Origin: Stenotrophomonas africana
GTDB taxonomy: Bacteria > Pseudomonadota > Gammaproteobacteria > Xanthomonadales > Xanthomonadaceae
Length of the DNA: 64,000 nucleotides
Assembly (NCBI RefSeq): GCF_013004645.1
Contig: NZ_JABEME010000006.1
Location: 1-64,000, forward strand
Direction: 5' to 3'
How positions within the stretch are numbered: the stretch's first letter is position 1; each line of letters begins with the position of its first letter. A program made the translations under genes and the position numbers. Shown here in pieces: positions 63,966-64,000 of this stretch. Under the pieces are notes generated by a model. That model made no database searches and was not told where the DNA came from. It saw nothing but the letters and a program-made list of their open reading frames with translations.

Positions 63966-64000
63966 GCGGGGCTACACTGGTTGCCTGTACTTGATGGAAG

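Overview
This is a GC-rich chromosomal segment that almost certainly comes from the Stenotrophomonas maltophilia complex (Xanthomonadaceae). Three things point there. A three-gene RND pump has one adaptor and two different permeases, as in SmeIJK. Dozens of short palindromes start with GTAG, typical of the S. maltophilia REP/SMAG family. A type IV secretion effector carries the C-terminal XVIPCD signal of Xanthomonadales. I found no rRNA, convincing tRNA, CRISPR array, insertion sequence or integrase.

Layout. 1-6.9 kb: apt, dbpA, a divergent yeiH/LysR pair and the ABC-F gene uup. 6.9-15.8 kb: two c-type cytochromes facing the smeIJK operon, which ends in a strong terminator. 15.9-20.4 kb: a TraB-family protein, an acetyltransferase, the agmatine-to-putrescine genes aguB and aguA, a small exported protein and rpmJ. 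20.6-28.9 kb: cmk-rpsA-ihfB-lapA-lapB, then a WecA-like transferase, a FlaA1/WbpM-like dehydratase and galU. This block links translation, control of LPS synthesis and surface polysaccharide. 29.3-33.6 kb: a beta-oxidation pair and a PsrA-like TetR repressor with a palindromic operator. 34.0-40.6 kb: ndk, rlmN, pilF, rodZ, yfgM-like, bamB and der. 40.7-46.5 kb: two LysE-family exporters, an AraC regulator, a rhodanese-MoeB fusion and a Kef-type antiporter. 46.7-51.3 kb: folD, guaB and guaA.

Accessory DNA starts at the 3' end of guaA, whose last ~65 codons use unusual codons. It continues as a low-GC segment (51.3-53.5 kb) with two unfamiliar genes. One is a four-helix membrane protein with a HEPN-like Rx4H motif. 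The other joins a ClpX-type zinc-binding domain to an unknown alpha/beta domain, a coiled coil and a hydrophobic tail. I consider this pair the best candidate for an undescribed, possibly defensive, system. 54.5-59.0 kb holds a LysR/DJ-1 pair, a nucleotidase-like HAD protein and small envelope proteins.

The right end (59.1-63.8 kb) holds a 1069-residue zeta-toxin/XVIPCD effector. It is preceded by three tandem paralogous small genes, the nearest overlapping it by 4 bp, which look like an amplified immunity-gene array. No secretion apparatus genes lie in the window, so the type IV machinery must be elsewhere. Repeats are a theme throughout: REP palindromes fill most intergenic gaps, supply the last codons or the stop codon of at least three genes, and form a tandemly duplicated REP doublet upstream of guaB. 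Two further structured repeat families appear upstream of apt and uup and downstream of galU.
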